Positions 1 through 5,412 of a stretch of 7,118 nucleotides of DNA are shown here, one piece after another; positions within the stretch are counted from its first letter, which is position 1; every line of letters begins with the position of its first letter. Under the pieces are notes generated by a model. That model searched no databases. It saw nothing but the letters and a program-made list of their open reading frames with translations, and was not told where the DNA came from. The position numbers and the translations under genes are program-made. Origin of the DNA: Xanthobacteraceae bacterium (GTDB taxonomy: Bacteria > Pseudomonadota > Alphaproteobacteria > Rhizobiales > Xanthobacteraceae); assembly GCA_030037185.1 (NCBI GenBank), contig JASHRR010000221.1, positions 1-7,118 on the forward strand. Reading direction: 5' to 3'.

Positions 1-9
1 GCAACTTCA

Positions 10-25
10 CAGCGCCAGGGCGCTG
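10..25. other. Short GC hairpin downstream of the small minus-strand gene
   Basis: CAGCGCC-AG-GGCGCTG is a 7-bp inverted repeat with a 2-nt centre (in practice 6 bp with a 4-nt loop). It lies 7 nt past the stop codon of the minus-strand frame that ends at 33. No T-run follows it on the minus strand (the T4 lies before it), so it is at best a weak transcription end. The window edge prevents seeing more. Confidence 0.25.
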
Positions 26-32
26 AAAACGG

Positions 33-240
33 CTAGCCCGCAATAGCGACGCAATAGACGAGCAACAGGCCGAGCAGCACAAGCGCTTGGCGCAGGCGGC
101 GCTCGCGACGTCGCTTCTCGCATGACCGTTTCCGCTCGGCCAAAAGCAGCATGACGGCGTGCCTGTTGGGGTCTTCATCGGCTCGTCGGGGGGAGTAGGA
201 TTTCGATCGGGCGAAGTGTTTCGTGGTAGTGGTAAAGCAT
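33..240 (-). pseudogene. Small basic single-pass membrane protein, frame broken at a C6 run
   Basis: I do not recognise the family. A start ATG at 240 follows GAGGA with 9-nt spacing and opens MLYHYHETLRPIEILL, but this frame stops after 21 residues. If one C is removed from the six-C run (188-193), the frame continues through PRRADEDPNRHAVMLLLAERK, a strongly basic stretch (RRRERRLRQ) and a hydrophobic segment (ALVLLGLLLVYCVAIAG) up to the stop at 33-35. The joined product would be about 68 aa: charged N-terminal half, arginine-rich linker, and a C-terminal membrane helix ending almost at the stop, with the basic side probably cytoplasmic. A good ribosome site in one frame and a sensible helix in the other suggest one gene with an indel. 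Alternatives are an internal ATG at the MLLLAERK methionine giving about 39 aa, or chance. Confidence 0.42.
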
Positions 241-334
241 GGTGAAAATTCCTCTATCGGTGGTGCACCCCCCTTACCCTTTCAGTCATGAGGACTCTGC
301 GCCGCACAGCCCTGCACGGCGCTGAAAGTCGAGA

Positions 335-570
335 TCAGTTATTGGGGTTGGCGTCGGTATGATTCCGAGCCGCGTCGTAGCCGCAGTCTGCATAGCCGCC
401 TTGGCACCGCGGCTTATAAGTGCTCGACGGCTGGCAGGGACGCCAATCGTCCCCGCAGTAGCCGCGGGCGTATTGCGACCCCAGAGCCTGCCCATAGCCG
501 GCGGTCTGGTAACAGCCGGCGAGGCCAACAGCGGCAACGTAAACAAAAAAACCATAGAGGAAAATTGCAT
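335..570 (-). pseudogene. Small Cys-rich lipoprotein; start and lipobox in different frames joined at a T7 run
   Basis: The ATG at 570 has GGAGAAG at 584-578, 7 nt upstream, and begins MQFSSMVF. In that frame no lipobox follows. At the T7 run (551-545) the -1 frame continues as VYVAAVGLAGC, a typical end of a lipoprotein signal peptide with lipobox G-L-A-G-C, then a 59-aa mature part. The mature chain is rich in Tyr, Gly and Cys, with four cysteines besides the lipid-anchored one, the motif GDDWRPCQP, and the tail GYDAARNHTDANPNN. Its codons have high third-position GC, as expected of a real gene here. The joined product is about 78 aa, with the lipidated Cys near residue 20. It would be anchored in the membrane facing the periplasm. 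No function is known to me; similar short Tyr/Gly-rich lipoproteins occur in rhizobia. It may be a true gene using slippage, a sequencing error (8 T would also restore the frame), or a recent pseudogene. Confidence 0.58.
544..550 (-). promoter_or_regulatory. Candidate -1 slippery heptamer U UUU UUG
   Basis: In the frame that has the ATG and Shine-Dalgarno sequence, the codons read GTT TTT TTG, which contains T TTT TTG in the correct register for -1 slippage. After a -1 shift the next codons are GTT TAC GTT, the frame that carries the lipobox and the rest of the lipoprotein. The run would also favour transcriptional slippage. I see no clear stimulatory stem-loop or pseudoknot just 3' of it, so function is unproven. 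Confidence 0.35.
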
Positions 571-657
571 CACAAGACTTCTCCGTGACAGGCCAATTGC
601 GCGCTATGCCAAACAACACGGACCGAGCTTTGATCGGCATAAGGTCGAGATTGGTGA

Positions 658-695
658 GCCCACCAGCCGAGCTGGGGAGGTACCGGCTGGTGGGC
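658..695. repeat. 12-bp perfect inverted repeat, 14-nt loop
   Basis: GCCCACCAGCCG (658-669) is exactly complementary to CGGCTGGTGGGC (684-695). It lies 42 nt past the stop of the 60-aa minus-strand gene (737-919) and about 75 nt upstream of the lipoprotein Shine-Dalgarno sequence. No T-run follows on either strand, so it is not a standard intrinsic terminator. It could be a REP-like element, an mRNA-stabilising end or a leader hairpin. A second hairpin, CCAGC-CGA-GCTGG (663-675), uses the same left arm and excludes the long one. Confidence 0.65.
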
Positions 696-736
696 GAGAC
701 GGCGCCTGCTGAGGGGACAGGCCACCGCCGGTTCGC

Positions 737-919
737 TCATCTGTAGACCTGGGCCAATACGATCAACGCCACGAGCATCAGTGAGGAGCCGCGTAGGGCG
801 CCGCAATAAAATGCCAGTGCCGGATTACGCCCGACCGGCTCTGGCTTGTGGCTGGTTGGCGGCGGACTGCGGTAGGACGCGATTTTGGCCTTCGTGAAAA
901 TCCATCGAAAAATCTCCAT
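737..919 (-). CDS. Small tail-anchored membrane protein (60 aa), hypothetical
   Basis: The reading frame is intact, from ATG at 919 to a TGA at 737-739. The first 35 residues are basic and proline-containing (MEIFRWIFTKAKIASYR, then SPPPTSHKPEPVGRNP). The last part, ALAFYCGALRGSSLMLVALIVLAQVYR, holds one hydrophobic segment (about residues 46-58) reaching almost to the C terminus, suggesting a C-terminal membrane anchor. I do not recognise a family. No good Shine-Dalgarno sequence precedes the ATG, which lowers confidence. The lipoprotein gene lies downstream on the same strand after a long hairpin, so co-transcription is possible. Length and composition resemble those of the broken small membrane protein at 33-240, but I see no sequence similarity. 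Confidence 0.45.
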   Translation of the reverse strand: MEIFRWIFTKAKIASYRSPPPTSHKPEPVGRNPALAFYCGALRGSSLMLVALIVLAQVYR

Positions 920-1011
920 TTTGGCGGAAACCGGCCATGGTGCCCCGCAGAAATCTCAGCACGGCCGAAAGTTCGTACGTGAAATTTAACGTCTAAGATG
1001 CTGTTTCTTAT

Positions 1012-1318
1012 CATGGCCGCATCGTCGCCGCAATCTGGCCTAGGTGAACTCTTGGTAATGGCACGGCGCCGGCCGCCGCCGATGCCGTTGGCCGCGGCCC
1101 GCTCCCGATACGGTCGGCGCTGTTCTCCCACCCATTCGAAAAGCAGAGGTAGTGTCACCGGCACCCACTCCGGCACCGGATCGCCAGGCGTCAGGCTCGT
1201 GGCGTCGAGGATCGGCTGGAGCAATCTCTTTGCGTGGAGCACGGCACAGTGTCTCCATGAAGGTAGACGGCAGCAATGCCCGTGTCGCGTCTATTAAGGT
1301 CCGCAATCCCGCCAGCAT
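1012..1318 (-). pseudogene. Possible broken small ORF, family unknown
   Basis: One frame starts at ATG 1318 with MLAGLRTLIDATRALLPSTF and METLCRA. A second frame starting at GTG 1242 continues as MLHAKRLLQPILDATSLTPG, then DPVPEWVPVTLPLLFEWVGE and QRRPYRERAAANGIGG. The second stretch has high third-position GC and looks like protein; beyond about AMIRNSILD (1014) the coding look fades. The two frames differ by one base near 1245, so together they may be one gene with an indel. No Shine-Dalgarno sequence is clear for either start. I recognise no family, and the GTG-started frame alone is an equally valid reading. Confidence 0.3.
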
Positions 1319-1712
1319 CGCCGTGCAGCGGGAGTGTCACGAAACGTGGAATGGTGATTACAGGGCGCGGCGGCGCTCGCCGGTGCGCCTTTCACGGGCA
1401 GCCCATCCCCGAGCGCGTCCGACCTCAGGGCTTATGCAGGTGGGGAGCCGAGAGCCGGGACCGGCACGCGGTGACTTGGATGGGGTGCAACGCGCACGAT
1501 CCTACTTAACAACAGGGCGGGAATCCTCGTGTGAGCTACCTCACACAATGCGGGCTGCCGTCGGCGGCGGGCCTTTCTGATTCCCGTAATGGGCGAGGCC
1601 TTAAACACCCTCAATATCTGACGGTATTCAGCCGGCGGTCGTCTCGTGTCAGGATTTGTCGAGGCCAGCGCAGGGGTTTCAAGGTGCCGGCCACGAAGCT
1701 GATGGCCCGACG
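1319..1712. other. Gene-poor stretch of about 390 bp
   Basis: Short open frames occur on both strands, but none has a convincing start, domain or codon pattern. The only clear signal is the symmetric CRP-like site at 1529-1546. The last 15 or so bases before 1713 resemble the bases before 5282, which suggests that the dispersed repeat begins slightly upstream of its ORF. Confidence 0.5.
1529..1546. promoter_or_regulatory. Perfect CRP/FNR-family-like dyad
   Basis: GTGTGAG-CTAC-CTCACAC is a perfect 7-bp dyad and contains TGTGA-N6-TCACA (1530-1545), the consensus half-sites of enterobacterial CRP. It lies 166 bp upstream of the small ORF at 1713 and about 210 bp upstream of the minus-strand start at 1318. 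I cannot assign a target gene. Alphaproteobacterial CRP-like proteins may prefer other sequences, so this is a sequence match only. Confidence 0.35.
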
Positions 1713-2000
1713 ATGATCCGTTGCAAAGGCGAAATCACCCACGGTAATCTCAAGCGCAAATCGCCTCGACTGCGGATAATTCCGCAGTTCCCGCATCGCG
1801 TGGCGCTCCCGGCCGAAAAGGTGCGGGACCCCGTGAACCGTGAGGTCATATTTTGCGCTGCCGGTGTCCTATCGGCGACGCCGCTCACGTACTCTTTGCG
1901 CCGCGATGACAGCGACTTCGTGGTGTTCTGCTTCCCCAAGCCGAAAGCCAACCTCCGATTTGGTCTCAAAGTGACCCGAAGCCGCTGTTCGGTCAAGTAA
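1713..2000 (+). CDS. Dispersed small-protein family, copy 1, rearranged C terminus (95 aa)
   Basis: The chain starts [16 protein letters not shown], continues through [19 protein letters not shown] and [19 protein letters not shown] to [16 protein letters not shown], and ends in an unrelated tail, [15 protein letters not shown]. Bases 1810-1943 align without gaps to 6426-6559 (117 of 134 identical by eye). From memory, family members continue [17 protein letters not shown], as copy 2 does. Here that part is replaced after KPKA, and a fragment of it lies inverted at 2041-2064. Ten residues, [10 protein letters not shown], encoded partly by a palindrome (1769-1788), appear inserted after KRK. 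The frame is open, but the product is probably non-functional. Family function is unknown to me; the short soluble alpha/beta-like sequence gives no catalytic motif. No Shine-Dalgarno sequence is evident. Confidence 0.5.
   Translation: MIRCKGEITHGNLKRKSPRLRIIPQFPHRVALPAEKVRDPVNREVIFCAAGVLSATPLTYSLRRDDSDFVVFCFPKPKANLRFGLKVTRSRCSVK
1769..1788. repeat. 8-bp palindrome with 4-nt loop inside the small ORF
   Basis: ACTGCGGA-TAAT-TCCGCAGT is a perfect inverted repeat. It sits within the stretch of copy 1 that appears to be extra relative to the usual family sequence (as I remember it), between the KRK and PHRVALP segments. It may be a small palindromic insertion, which kept the frame open. Confidence 0.5.
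1954..1977 (+). repeat. 24-nt dispersed motif, copy A
   Basis: Starts TCCGATTTGGTCT and ends AAAGTGACCC. It is identical to 6723-6746 except for one base (C versus A at the 14th position). Here it falls inside the 3' end of the small ORF and replaces its usual C terminus. At the other site it follows the 80-nt tail repeat. The position therefore differs between loci, so it behaves as an independent dispersed unit. Confidence 0.7.
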
Positions 2001-2040
2001 AGCGAGTTCCACAGCGGCGCGAGGCCTCTACCTACTGATC

Positions 2041-2064
2041 AAACGCTTGGCAAAGGCCTCCGCG
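2041..2064 (-). repeat. Inverted fragment of the small-gene C-terminal coding region
   Basis: The reverse complement reads CGCGGAGGCCTTTGCCAAGC followed by GTTT. It matches 6565-6588 on the plus strand with 2 differences in 24, the part encoding AEAFAERF in copy 2. In this locus it lies about 100 bp downstream of where copy 1 loses its C terminus, but on the opposite strand. A local inversion, or insertion of a second inverted copy followed by deletion, would explain this. Confidence 0.65.
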
Positions 2065-2108
2065 TGGTGGCAAGCAGTCGCCAACTGGCAGCCGGCGCTG
2101 ACGCTGAA

Positions 2109-2187
2109 ACAAGCGGGCGACCGGAGCGCGTTGTTCAGGATGAACGCAAGGCGCAGCACGTCAGCTCGTGTAGGAGGATGAGACCAA
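2109..2187 (+). repeat. 80-nt tail repeat, copy A
   Basis: Aligns to 6623-6702 with about 9 mismatches and one gap (near 88% identity by eye). The best block contains GAGCGCGTTGTTCAGGATGA and ends around GTAGGAGGA. In both places it follows a copy of the small dispersed gene on the same strand, so it belongs to the same larger repeat unit. The alignment shows no coding preference. Confidence 0.7.
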
Positions 2188-2465
2188 GAGATGCGCAACC
2201 TCGGAATTCCTGTGGCAGGAAAGCAGGCCTTACGATAGCCGAGCAGGTAGACGTATGAAGGTTCAGAAATCCGGCTTGGTTGCTACCGGCATATATGGAA
2301 GTCGAAAAGGCCGAATTTGGCGGCGCGATGCGCTGCGCTTACGGCGCCCTACCCGCTATCATCGCCTGGAATGGGTTAGGCGCGAACAAACAGCCCGACG
2401 ATGCTCTGTACGTCAGGCCGCTTTTCCTGCATTTTCTCTGCGAGCCGGCACGCTTGGGGGCCGTC
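2188..2465. other. Upstream region of the PQQ dehydrogenase gene
   Basis: No supported gene. The dehydrogenase frame is open upstream as far as 2280, but that extension lacks a Shine-Dalgarno sequence and would bury the signal peptide. I see no convincing sigma-70 promoter pair, operator or riboswitch here; the promoter presumably lies in this stretch. Confidence 0.4.
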
Positions 2466-2471
2466 AGGAGG
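2466..2471 (+). promoter_or_regulatory. Shine-Dalgarno AGGAGG fixing the dehydrogenase start
   Basis: AGGAGG lies 6 nt before ATG 2478. The encoded N terminus is a classic Sec signal peptide, so this start is chosen over in-frame upstream starts such as the one at 2280. Confidence 0.85.
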
Positions 2472-2477
2472 AACGCC

Positions 2478-4256
2478 ATGAAATCAACATTCAAGGAATC
2501 AGCGATTGCTACCCTGCTTTTGTGTGCGAGCGCGCTGGCGCCGGCGGTTGCAGCCGACATGACGTTCGAACGTGCCCTGAACGCCGATCAGGAACCGCAG
2601 AACTGGCTGCTGCACCACAAGAACTACCAGGGTCACCGGTTCTCGCAGCTCAAAGAGATCGACATCGCGACCGTGGGCGGACTCCGGCTCGCCTTCACGG
2701 TCGGACTCGGCGGCCTGCAGGCCGGCGGCCGCCACGCCCAGGGCAATCTCGAAGCGACGCCGCTGGTCGATGACGGCATGATGTATGTCGCCGACGGCTG
2801 GGGTTCGGTTTATGCCATCGACGTGACGAGCGGCCGCAAGGGCATGATCCGATGGAAATTCGATCCCGGCGTGGATCGCATCTGGGCCGGCGATGTCGCC
2901 TGCTGCGGCGTCAATAATCGTGGCGTCGCGCTGTGGAAGGACAAGGTGATATCTATCGCCCTCGACGGCCGCATTTTTGCCATTAATCGCTCGACTGGCG
3001 AGATGGTGTGGGAGCGCAAGGTGGCGGAGCCGGCCATCGGCGAGACCATAACGGCTGCGCCGCTCGTCGTTCGCGACATCGCCATCGTCGGCTCGGCCGG
3101 TGGCGAATACGGCATCCGCGGATGGATCGACGGCACCGATCTCAACACCGGCAAGCAGGCTTGGCGCACCTACACGATCCCGGGCGCAGGCGAACCCGGC
3201 AACGAGACCTGGAAGGATGGCAAAAATCACTGGCAACACGGCGGCGCGTCGGTGTGGGTGACGGCGACCTACGACAAGGATACCGACACCATCTACCAGG
3301 GTGTCGGCAATGCCGGTCCCGACTTTGACGCCGAGTATCGGCCGGGCGACAACAAGTGGGCGGCGAGCGCGCTGGCGCTCGACCCCAGTAACGGCAAGAT
3401 CAAATGGGGATTCCAATACACCCCAAACGATCCCTACGATTATGACGAGATCTCCGAGCATCAGATCATCGATGCTATGGTCAACGGGGAGAGCCGAAAG
3501 CTGGTCGTGCATGGCGCACGCAACGGCTTCTACTACGTGCTCGACCGCACCAACGGAGCCTTCGTTGCCGGAAAGCAGTATGTCGATCAGTTGACCTGGA
3601 CCAAGGGTCTCGACCCCAAGACCGGCCGCCCGCTCGATTACGATCCCACCAAGGACATACAGGCGTATGCAGTAGGTTCGACGGCGACACGTGCGCGGCC
3701 GCTCGGCACGCGCTGCCCGGCGACAGCCGGCGGCAAGAACTGGGAGCCTGCAGCCTATAATCCCCAACTTAACCTGCTCTACATCCCGACCTCGGAAGGG
3801 TGTAGCGAGGTCCGAAACATCCCCCAGACCGATTTTGAGGATCAAGGCGGTACGGTGAAGCCGCGCGAACGGTTCACAGGCGGGCCAGCCCCGGGAGCCG
3901 CACCTGCAATCTCACGCCCGACCACAGGCAGCGTCAAGGCGCTCGATCCGGTGACCGGCGAGACCAAAGCGGTGGCGCGCACCGACCTGCCGAACTGGGC
4001 CGGCGTGCTGGCGACGGCCGGCAATCTCGTGTTCACCGGGCTGTGGGAAGGCGCTCTCGTCGCCTATGACGGCCGCACCTTGCAGGAATTGTGGCGCTTC
4101 GATACCGGCTGCGGCATCCAGGCGCCGCCTATCAGCTATTCGGTCGGCGGCAAGCAATACATCGCGGTGGCGGCTGGACCGCATTGGCTCGGCGTCCGGC
4201 GCACCGAGCTAAAATTGGCCAATGCCTGCTCAATGATCTACGTATTCACCTTGTAA
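2478..4256 (+). CDS. PQQ-dependent alcohol dehydrogenase, methanol/ethanol family, lanthanide-type motif
   Basis: A 592-aa periplasmic quinoprotein that oxidises a primary alcohol or related substrate to an aldehyde and passes electrons to a cytochrome c. A Sec signal peptide (residues 1-26, cleavage after APAVAA) precedes an eight-bladed propeller. Visible marks: QGNLEATPLV (88-97) with a conserved Glu contacting PQQ/metal; vicinal cysteines C142-C143 in GDVACCGVNNRG; HGGASVW (254-260); GVGNAGP (275-281) with a metal-ligand Asn; NDPYDYDE (317-324), where D321 is the catalytic Asp and D323 the extra Asp typical of XoxF, ExaF and PedH lanthanide enzymes; LDRTNG (355-360); a likely disulfide C413-C442 around GGKNWEPAAYNP; NWAGVLATAG (506-515); and a C-terminal WRFDTGCGIQAPP. 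There is no C-terminal haem c domain, so it is a type I enzyme. No cytochrome (xoxG-like), xoxJ-like or pqq gene is in the window. The substrate cannot be read from sequence. I do not assign xoxF, because the N-terminal half departs from typical XoxF. Confidence 0.93.
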   Translation: MKSTFKESAIATLLLCASALAPAVAADMTFERALNADQEPQNWLLHHKNYQGHRFSQLKEIDIATVGGLRLAFTVGLGGLQAGGRHAQGNLEATPLVDDGMMYVADGWGSVYAIDVTSGRKGMIRWKFDPGVDRIWAGDVACCGVNNRGVALWKDKVISIALDGRIFAINRSTGEMVWERKVAEPAIGETITAAPLVVRDIAIVGSAGGEYGIRGWIDGTDLNTGKQAWRTYTIPGAGEPGNETWKDGKNHWQHGGASVWVTATYDKDTDTIYQGVGNAGPDFDAEYRPGDNKWAASALALDPSNGKIKWGFQYTPNDPYDYDEISEHQIIDAMVNGESRKLVVHGARNGFYYVLDRTNGAFVAGKQYVDQLTWTKGLDPKTGRPLDYDPTKDIQAYAVGSTATRARPLGTRCPATAGGKNWEPAAYNPQLNLLYIPTSEGCSEVRNIPQTDFEDQGGTVKPRERFTGGPAPGAAPAISRPTTGSVKALDPVTGETKAVARTDLPNWAGVLATAGNLVFTGLWEGALVAYDGRTLQELWRFDTGCGIQAPPISYSVGGKQYIAVAAGPHWLGVRRTELKLANACSMIYVFTL

Positions 4257-4475
4257 ACGCTACTTAACTTAATGACCTGAGTGGCGGAGGTTAGCAGGGT
4301 CAGCGGCACGGTGAGGCCGACCATTCGTCCATGAAACGAGTTGCAATCGTCGGCGTTGCACAATCGTTGCCGCTGACCGCGGTCATTCGATGACTTTGTC
4401 GGAGCCCACCAGGAGGAGGTCAGGCGTCATATCAGCCGCCTCCTCGCAAGTGGTTCAGATTAGCAGAAGTCAAAA
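4257..4475. other. Convergent intergenic region
   Basis: Lies between the 3' ends of the dehydrogenase and the DctP pseudogene. It holds an 11-bp inverted repeat with arms 59 nt apart, two near-identical 11-13-nt direct repeats inside it, and a 7-bp inverted repeat GAGGAGG/CCTCCTC (4413-4419 and 4439-4445). None is followed by a T-run, so no intrinsic terminator is called. Confidence 0.4.
4298..4378. repeat. 11-bp inverted repeat enclosing tandem short repeats
   Basis: GGTCAGCGGCA (4298-4308) is the exact reverse complement of TGCCGCTGACC (4368-4378). Between the arms, GTTGCAATCGT (4340-4350) recurs as GTTGCACAATCGT (4355-4367). The loop is long (59 nt). It begins 42 nt after the dehydrogenase stop and could fold in the 3' untranslated region. 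Confidence 0.5.
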
Positions 4476-5262
4476 TTATTCGTAGTTGCAACGACCTAGA
4501 GGCTGCGGCTTCGCCGCAGCGCAGAGCAGGTCCCAAAGCGGCTTGAGTTGGGGCGCGGTCTTGACGATGTCGTCGCCGACGGTGCTGAGCTTCGCCATCA
4601 TCTCGTCCTTGTCCGCGGGTGACAGCACGTCGATTTCGCCGCCCTTTTCACCACATCTTGCGTTGCTGCGCCAGGAAATCAATTTCCCAGGGGTTCACTA
4701 TCGTCCCAATTTCTTGGGCGGTTGCGAGCACCACGGCCTGGAGATCGGCGGGAAGCGTGTCGAACCACGGTTTGCCGATCGCCGCGTAGTCAAACGTGAA
4801 GGCATGGCTGGTCTCGTTCACATATTTTGTGGTGCTGTAATATGCGAATGGCGTGAAAACCCTAATCCCGCCGATGGTTCCCTGCTGGAGCGCTGGCGGG
4901 ACATCGGCGAGCGACAGAGGCACGCCGGTGCCGCCGAGCCGGGTGATCTGGTCGATTTGGCACCGCGAAGCGAATACTCTGATCTTCTTACCTTTGAGAT
5001 ATGCGAGTGTGCGGAACGGCGCGCGCGTCGCAAACGCTGCCGGACCATTCACAAACAGGCTCACACCGATCAGTCCTTCGTCGGTCCCAATGGAGAAAAA
5101 CTTTGGCGAATTCCGGATCGGAGATGATCCTGATCGCGTGCTGCTGGCTCTCGGCCAGTCCCGCCGCACTCAACAGCTGGAACCGCTGATCGACCCCAAC
5201 GAAGAACTCAGGCGGAGAGACGAAAAGCTGGATCGAGCCGGTGCCTCCGGTGTCGAATAAAA
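4476..5262 (-). pseudogene. TRAP transporter solute-binding protein (DctP family), decayed
   Basis: An intact protein would bind a carboxylate-type substrate in the periplasm and deliver it to a DctQM-type permease. Reading the minus strand, the pieces in order are: LLFDTGGTGSIQ and PEFFVGVDQRF with AAGLAESQQHAIRIISDPEF (frame 1); SIGTDEGLIGVSLFVNGPAA, LKGKKIRVFA, GVPLSLADVPPALQQGTIGG and PWFDTLPADLQAV (frame 2); and EKGGEIDVLSPADKDEMMAK with APQLKPLWDLL (frame 3, ending at 4476). The frame changes are near 5095-5100 (a T5 run; four T would restore KVFSIGTDEG) and near 4652 (after RKMW, where a TGA now stops it). The signal peptide and first third are missing: the 5' end stops where the small dispersed repeat begins, near 5262-5282. 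The segment after ALQQGTI also seems shortened. DctP proteins are normally about 330 aa; about 260 aa remain. No dctQ or dctM is nearby. Confidence 0.82.
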
Positions 5263-5281
5263 GGCTGATGGCGATACGGCG

Positions 5282-5320
5282 ATGACCCGCCGCAAAGGCG
5301 ATATCACCCGCGGGGATCTC
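5282..5320 (+). pseudogene. N-terminal fragment of the dispersed small gene
   Basis: Encodes MTRRKGDITRGDL, matching [13 protein letters not shown] of copy 1 (1713-1751); the DNA similarity also reaches about 15 bases upstream of the ATG. After this point the sequence diverges completely. It lies upstream of the intact secreted-protein gene, and the missing remainder of such a gene reappears at 6410 on the same strand. Confidence 0.6.
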
Positions 5321-5396
5321 TCCCCGCCGTGTTATAGTGCAGGCGAAGCCCATGCCGACACGCGGCACGCGCGGGAATGTTTCGGCCGCAGATGAA

Positions 5397-5402
5397 AAGG
5401 AG
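5397..5402 (+). promoter_or_regulatory. Shine-Dalgarno AAGGAG for the secreted-protein gene
   Basis: AAGGAG ends 10 nt before ATG 5413. It supports that start over in-frame ATGs at 5377 and 5392, which would add a very basic stretch in front of the signal peptide. Confidence 0.65.
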
Positions 5403-5412
5403 ACGAAAAGAG

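Noticed and set aside
299..322. GCGCCG/CGGCGC inverted repeat past the lipoprotein gene as a terminator
   Set aside because: Only 6 bp with a 12-nt loop and no T-run; expected by chance in GC-rich DNA.
778..1000. Downstream half of the minus-strand frame ending at 778
   Set aside because: It overlaps the 60-aa gene in another frame and loses protein-like composition after about 1012; only the upstream part is kept, as a weak candidate.
1611..1796. Minus-strand similarity between [18 protein letters not shown] (near 1698-1755) and EIPAGDIAFAAGHRRIAIS (near 5262-5320)
   Set aside because: The DNA similarity is real, but the plus-strand reading ([13 protein letters not shown] and MTRRKGDITRGDL) explains it better as the start of the dispersed small gene.
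2280..2477. N-terminal extension of 66 residues to the dehydrogenase
   Set aside because: The ATG at 2478 has AGGAGG at 6 nt and starts a proper signal peptide. The extension has no ribosome site and would make the signal internal.
2499..3845. Very long open frame (448 codons) on the minus strand
   Set aside because: It lies wholly opposite the PQQ dehydrogenase, whose motifs are unmistakable. Long antisense frames are expected opposite GC-rich genes, and the product shows no signal or domain.
4502..4520. Hairpin GCTGCGGC-TTC-GCCGCAGC as a terminator
   Set aside because: No T-run follows on either strand, and it lies inside the end of the DctP pseudogene frame (AAKPQP).
4486..5127. 213-codon open frame on the plus strand
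   Set aside because: It is antisense to the DctP pseudogene, whose recognisable segments run on the minus strand.
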